Assembly (NCBI RefSeq): GCF_016462545.1
Contig: NZ_JAEMTA010000012.1
Span: forward strand, 1 to 64,000
DNA: 64,000 nucleotides
Direction of reading: 5' to 3'
Origin: Mycolicibacterium sp.
GTDB taxonomy: Bacteria > Actinomycetota > Actinomycetes > Mycobacteriales > Mycobacteriaceae
Made by a program: the position numbers and the translations under genes. Below, one piece after another: positions 60,841 to 64,000 of this stretch. Below the pieces are notes generated by a model, which searched no databases, was not told the DNA's origin, and worked only from the letters and a program-made list of their open reading frames with translations. Positions within the stretch are counted from its first letter, which is position 1. Each line of letters starts with the position of its first letter.

Positions 60841-61037
60841 TCTAGCTCGTGTTTACGCAGAATCTGTCACATCCAGCAATCTCTTTGCGAGTTGTTGAGG
60901 ATGGCGTTTGCAGCCCCATCGAGGGTTACGCGGCGGGCAGGGTCACGCGCCTGCCGAGACACCTCGGCGGGCATGGCTGTGAATCGATAGCTGGCAACGC
61001 CGAGTCGGGTTGCTGACGCTCGAGGACCTGCGCCCGA

Positions 61038-61270
61038 TCAGGGCGTGTCTAGTCGGACCGTTACGGCCACTCGGCCCCGGTCATCGCGGTGGGCGACCGC
61101 GTGTCCCGCGCGATCCCGTCCATCGAAGTCCACCAGCGTGATCGGGTGACCGGTGCCGAGAAAGTTCCGCCACCACTGTTTGGCAGCGGGCATCCCGACG
61201 GGGATCTCGAACGTCCGGCTGGAGCGGCGTCCGACGTGTCTTGTTGGAGAACCCCCGTGCCATCCGTCCG
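61038..61270 (-). pseudogene. C-terminal remnant of a DUF385/F420-type nitroreductase-like protein
   Basis: On the reverse strand one frame encodes RHVGRRSSRTFEIPVGMPAAKQWWRNFLGTGHPITLVDFDGRDRAGHAVAHRDDRGRVAVTVRL and stops at 61038. The GRRSGR-EIPV and KQWWRNF segments match deazaflavin (F420)-dependent nitroreductase-like proteins, but a part between EIPV and GMP seems lost. An upstream stop near 61277 leaves no start. It is a decayed gene piece. Confidence 0.55.
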
Positions 61271-61281
61271 AGACTAGCTAC

Positions 61282-62199
61282 TCAGGTGACGTCGAGGAGG
61301 ACCGGTGTGCGGGCTCCGGTACGGGCGGCGCCGACGCCCGCGATGACCACGAGACAAATTCCGACCAGACCCGCCGCGCCGGGCGCCTGCGACAGCACCA
61401 GGAATCCGATGAGCATGGCGAAGGCGGGTTCGAGGCTCATGAGGGTTCCGAACGATGCCGTCGTCAGCCTGCGCAGCGACATCATCTCCAAGCTGAACGG
61501 AATCACCGGTAGGAGAATCGCGAGACCGATTCCGAGCAGCAGAATTTCGGGGGTGATCCGGGGAATCACGGATGATCCGACCACGACGGTAGAGAACACC
61601 CCGGCCACGGCCATCGACACTGCCAACCCGTTGATGCCCTCCACCCCGTCACCGACGCGTTGAGTCAACAGGATGTAGCACCCCCAGCAGGCCGCGGCGG
61701 CCAGGGCGTACAGAACGCCGACCAGATCGATGGTGCCCGCCCATGGTTGGGTCAGCAGGACGACACCGACGGCGGCCACGCCCGGCCAGACATAGCGGTG
61801 GCGGCCCCTGCCCTGAATGACGGCGACCCCCAGGGGGCCGAGAAACTCCAGAGCGCTGGCCGTCCCCAGCGGAATTCGAGCGATCGCCGCCATGAAAAGC
61901 AGGGTCACGGCGGCGGTGACCACGCCGAGAACCACGCATGTGAGGAAGGTGCTCCTGGTGAACGCCGACGGTCGCGGGCGGACGATGAGCAGCATCAACA
62001 CACCTGCCCACGCCAGTCTCAACCATGCGGCGCCCTCGACGCCGATCCGGTCGACGAGGCCGAGAGACAGTGCCAGGCCGAGCTGCACGCACAGCATCGA
62101 ACCGGTCGCCATCAGGACGCCGGTGCGGGTCTGGTTCGTCCTCACACCTGCATTGAAGGGCACCACGACCGTTCGCGTCCACGTGATATTCCAGGACAT
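61282..62199 (-). CDS. EamA/RhtA-type exporter
   Basis: A 305-residue protein with ten membrane helices in two EamA halves: [79 protein letters not shown] and [47 protein letters not shown]. This is the drug/metabolite superfamily, RhtA-like (amino acid exporter). ATG at 62199 gives a 38-residue polar start; an ATG at 62112 would begin closer to helix 1. Confidence 0.9.
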   Translation of the reverse strand: MSWNITWTRTVVVPFNAGVRTNQTRTGVLMATGSMLCVQLGLALSLGLVDRIGVEGAAWLRLAWAGVLMLLIVRPRPSAFTRSTFLTCVVLGVVTAAVTLLFMAAIARIPLGTASALEFLGPLGVAVIQGRGRHRYVWPGVAAVGVVLLTQPWAGTIDLVGVLYALAAAACWGCYILLTQRVGDGVEGINGLAVSMAVAGVFSTVVVGSSVIPRITPEILLLGIGLAILLPVIPFSLEMMSLRRLTTASFGTLMSLEPAFAMLIGFLVLSQAPGAAGLVGICLVVIAGVGAARTGARTPVLLDVT

Positions 62200-62229
62200 A
62201 CCGTTCGCAACATGCGAACGATGGTCAGC

Positions 62230-63045
62230 TCACAGGCTGTTCGCCACCGATGCGTCGTCGGCGAACTCGATCTGGGCGCCCGGGTTGCTGATGGCCGTGA
62301 TCACGCCGGTTCCGAACGCCCCGTTGCGGTCGTACAACGTGGACGCCCCGGTACTGACGCCGTCGGCCACCCAATGCGAATCGGCCTGCACGCAGATCCA
62401 TTCGTCCACCGGCAGCCGGGCAAGGGCCACGGTCAAATCCCCGTTGATGTAGCCGATACCCGCCGTGCCGAGATTGGCGACCAGGCTGGTGCCCTCCGCG
62501 GCGTAGACGGCGTTGACGAACGGCGAGTTGGCCGAACCCTCGATCACGTCGATGGCGCGATTGAGAAACCGCTTCCGCGACGTGTTTCGGTGATCCGAGA
62601 TGTTCGGGCTCCAACCGCCGTCGTCGCTTCCCACTCGCAGGAAGCTCGAGTCGTCGTCGACGTCGGTGGGTAGGGGCAGATCCATTGTCGCCGACCACTC
62701 TTCGCCGCGAGGCGCGGAGGACCGCCGGTACTGCACCATGGTCGCCTTCGCCACCGCCACACCGTCCTGAAGGAGCTCGCACTCGGAGTTGCGCACCCTC
62801 CTACCGTCGCGGATCAGCCGGACCGTCGCGGTCGTGGGCATCCTGCGGGCCGCCTTGAACAGGTCCACCGTCAGTCGCACCGGCATGAACTCGTCGAGGC
62901 CGAACCGCTCCTCGAGTGTGCGCGCCGCGAGCCCGACCAGCGCGGGGCCGTTCAGTTGATCCGCTCCCCAACGGCTCAGCGCGTTCGACGTGGGGAGAAA
63001 CGTGTCTGCGGCCGTGGGCACGAAGTGCGCCGAGGGTGCGGTCAT
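62230..63045 (-). CDS. Acyl-CoA thioesterase-like double hotdog protein
   Basis: A 271-residue protein with two hotdog halves. The first is NALSRWGADQLNGPALVGLAARTLEERFG, then ARRMPTTATVRLIRDGRRVRNSECELLQDGVAVAKATMVQYRR. The second is VALARLPVDEWICVQADSHWVADGVSTGASTLYDRNGAFGTGVITAISN. The LYDRxGxxG ending is typical of TesB/FadM-related thioesterases (4HBT_3 type). It may hydrolyse acyl-CoAs. The Met at 63045 is the start; divergent from a LysR gene 89 bases away. Confidence 0.85.
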   Translation of the reverse strand: MTAPSAHFVPTAADTFLPTSNALSRWGADQLNGPALVGLAARTLEERFGLDEFMPVRLTVDLFKAARRMPTTATVRLIRDGRRVRNSECELLQDGVAVAKATMVQYRRSSAPRGEEWSATMDLPLPTDVDDDSSFLRVGSDDGGWSPNISDHRNTSRKRFLNRAIDVIEGSANSPFVNAVYAAEGTSLVANLGTAGIGYINGDLTVALARLPVDEWICVQADSHWVADGVSTGASTLYDRNGAFGTGVITAISNPGAQIEFADDASVANSL

Positions 63046-63134
63046 TCCGGAATCGTCGCACGAGGCCGACGTAGGTTTGGCTGGTCCTCGATCGATGACG
63101 CCCCAACCGTTCGCGAATTGCGGACAATGTCGAC

Positions 63135-64000
63135 GTGGACACCCGTCGACTGCAGCTACTGCTCGCACTGTCGCGGCTGGGATCGATGCGCGCGGTCGCC
63201 GAGGCCAATCACCTGACCACCTCGACGGTGTCGCAGCAGATTGCGGCGCTGGCCAAGGAGGCCGGAGCCCCACTGATCGAGCCCGAGGGCCGACGCGTGC
63301 GCCTTACCCCTGCCGGCCGTCGGCTCGCCGACCATGCCGTCACCATCCTCGCCGCCGTCGACACGGCCCGGCTCGACCTGGATCCGGACGCCGAACCGGC
63401 GGGAACCCTTCGCGTCGGCGGGTTCGCCACCGGTATCCGGGTGTCCCTGCTTCCGGTCCTGGCCGACCTTGCCTCGAGTCATCCCCGCGTCGAGGCGATC
63501 ATCAGCGAATACGAACCCGTCGAAGCCTTTCGCCTGCTCGTCGACGACGATCTCGACCTGGCCCTCGTCTACGACTACAACCTGGCGCCGGCGTCACCGG
63601 ACCCCGTCCTGGAGACGATGGCGCTGTGGTCGACTCCGTGGGGGCTCGGCGTGCGCGCCGGCGATGCCGTCGGCGCGTCGGCCGACCTGCGTCGGTACGC
63701 CGATGCGTCATGGATCGTCAACTCCCGCAACACCGCCGACGAGGATGCGGTGCGCACGCTCGCCGCCTTGACGGGGTTCACGCCCCACATCACGCACCAG
63801 ATCGACAGTCTCGACATGGTCGAGGATCTCGTCCTGGCCGGTTACGGTGTCGGCTTGCTGCCGATGAATCGCCCCGTGCGCGACGGAGTTGCCGTGCTGC
63901 GGATCGCCGAGCCGCCCGTCGTCATGACCGCCTACGCCGCGACTCGCCGCGGACGCGCCAACTGGCCACCGCTGCGACTGCTCCTCGACGGTCTACGTCC
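63135..64000 (+). CDS. LysR-family regulator (3' end outside the window)
   Basis: Open from the GTG at 63135 to the window edge, giving about 288 residues of a usual 295-310. The N-terminal helix-turn-helix reads DTRRLQLLLALSRLGSMRAVAEANHLTTSTVSQQIAALAKEAGAPLIEPEGRRVRLTPAGRRLADHA. The substrate domain follows (GTLRVGGFATGIRVSLLPVLADLASSHPRVE, DLALVYDYN, VLAGYGVGLLPM). It is divergent from the thioesterase gene, its likely target, with the EamA gene downstream of that as a possible member. Confidence 0.93.
   Translation, partial: MDTRRLQLLLALSRLGSMRAVAEANHLTTSTVSQQIAALAKEAGAPLIEPEGRRVRLTPAGRRLADHAVTILAAVDTARLDLDPDAEPAGTLRVGGFATGIRVSLLPVLADLASSHPRVEAIISEYEPVEAFRLLVDDDLDLALVYDYNLAPASPDPVLETMALWSTPWGLGVRAGDAVGASADLRRYADASWIVNSRNTADEDAVRTLAALTGFTPHITHQIDSLDMVEDLVLAGYGVGLLPMNRPVRDGVAVLRIAEPPVVMTAYAATRRGRANWPPLRLLLDGLR

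Overview
The window is GC-rich actinobacterial DNA, most likely from a Mycobacterium or Mycolicibacterium-type organism. The signs are many GTG starts, 4-nt ATGA/GTGA stop-start overlaps, F420-type oxidoreductases, an LGFP-repeat lipoprotein, a membrane-anchored class III nucleotide cyclase, several small secreted proteins with Ala-rich signal peptides, and a large number of short-chain dehydrogenases (SDRs) and TetR regulators. No rRNA, tRNA, CRISPR array, prophage or intact insertion sequence was seen.

Layout. 1-6.3 kb: the tail of an upstream gene, an MBL hydrolase with an S4 RNA-binding protein, secreted and dioxygenase genes, an FKBP lipoprotein, and a toxin-type RNase of the RNase Sa/T1 family overlapping its barstar inhibitor, followed by a double GNAT gene. 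6.5-27 kb is an accessory stretch rich in redox enzymes with dedicated regulators (SDR plus MmyB-type regulator; NmrA/PPOX plus AraC; SDR plus TetR with two matching operators; nitroreductase plus TetR). It also holds at least five broken genes or remnants, including a frameshifted SDR, a decayed FAD monooxygenase and two SDR fragments. Two genes at 22.7-23.9 kb share a homologous C-terminal domain.

27.3-34 kb looks like one catabolic regulon: a TetR gene coupled to an EXPERA (emopamil-binding-protein-like) membrane protein, a three-gene reverse operon (DapB-like reductase, SDR, FAD oxidoreductase) and a second reverse operon (SDR, SnoaL-like). All three transcription units carry the same TGACWGT-centred motif just upstream. 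34-37.5 kb holds an MBL hydrolase, a small zincin/SRPBCC pair, a LysM protein without a signal peptide, and YceI.

37.5-42.2 kb is a complete arginine deiminase pathway (antiporter, arginine deiminase, ornithine carbamoyltransferase, carbamate kinase) reading leftward and translationally coupled into YceI. 42.3-52.6 kb carries an SDR, an MFS exporter, a HlyIII protein, an acyl-CoA dehydrogenase, a four-gene operon (membrane protein, MarR, adenylate-cyclase-like protein with a substituted substrate-specificity residue, epoxide hydrolase), TspO, and an NCS1 transporter. The NCS1 gene is divergent from a potABCD-type polyamine ABC transporter (52.8-57 kb) across a region full of inverted repeats. 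57-64 kb holds a ketosynthase-like enzyme, a PAS-GGDEF protein, a putative LuxI/FEEM-like acyltransferase behind an AT-rich promoter, an EamA exporter, and a thioesterase divergent from a LysR gene that runs off the window end.

All family calls rest on reading motifs by eye; no database search was run.
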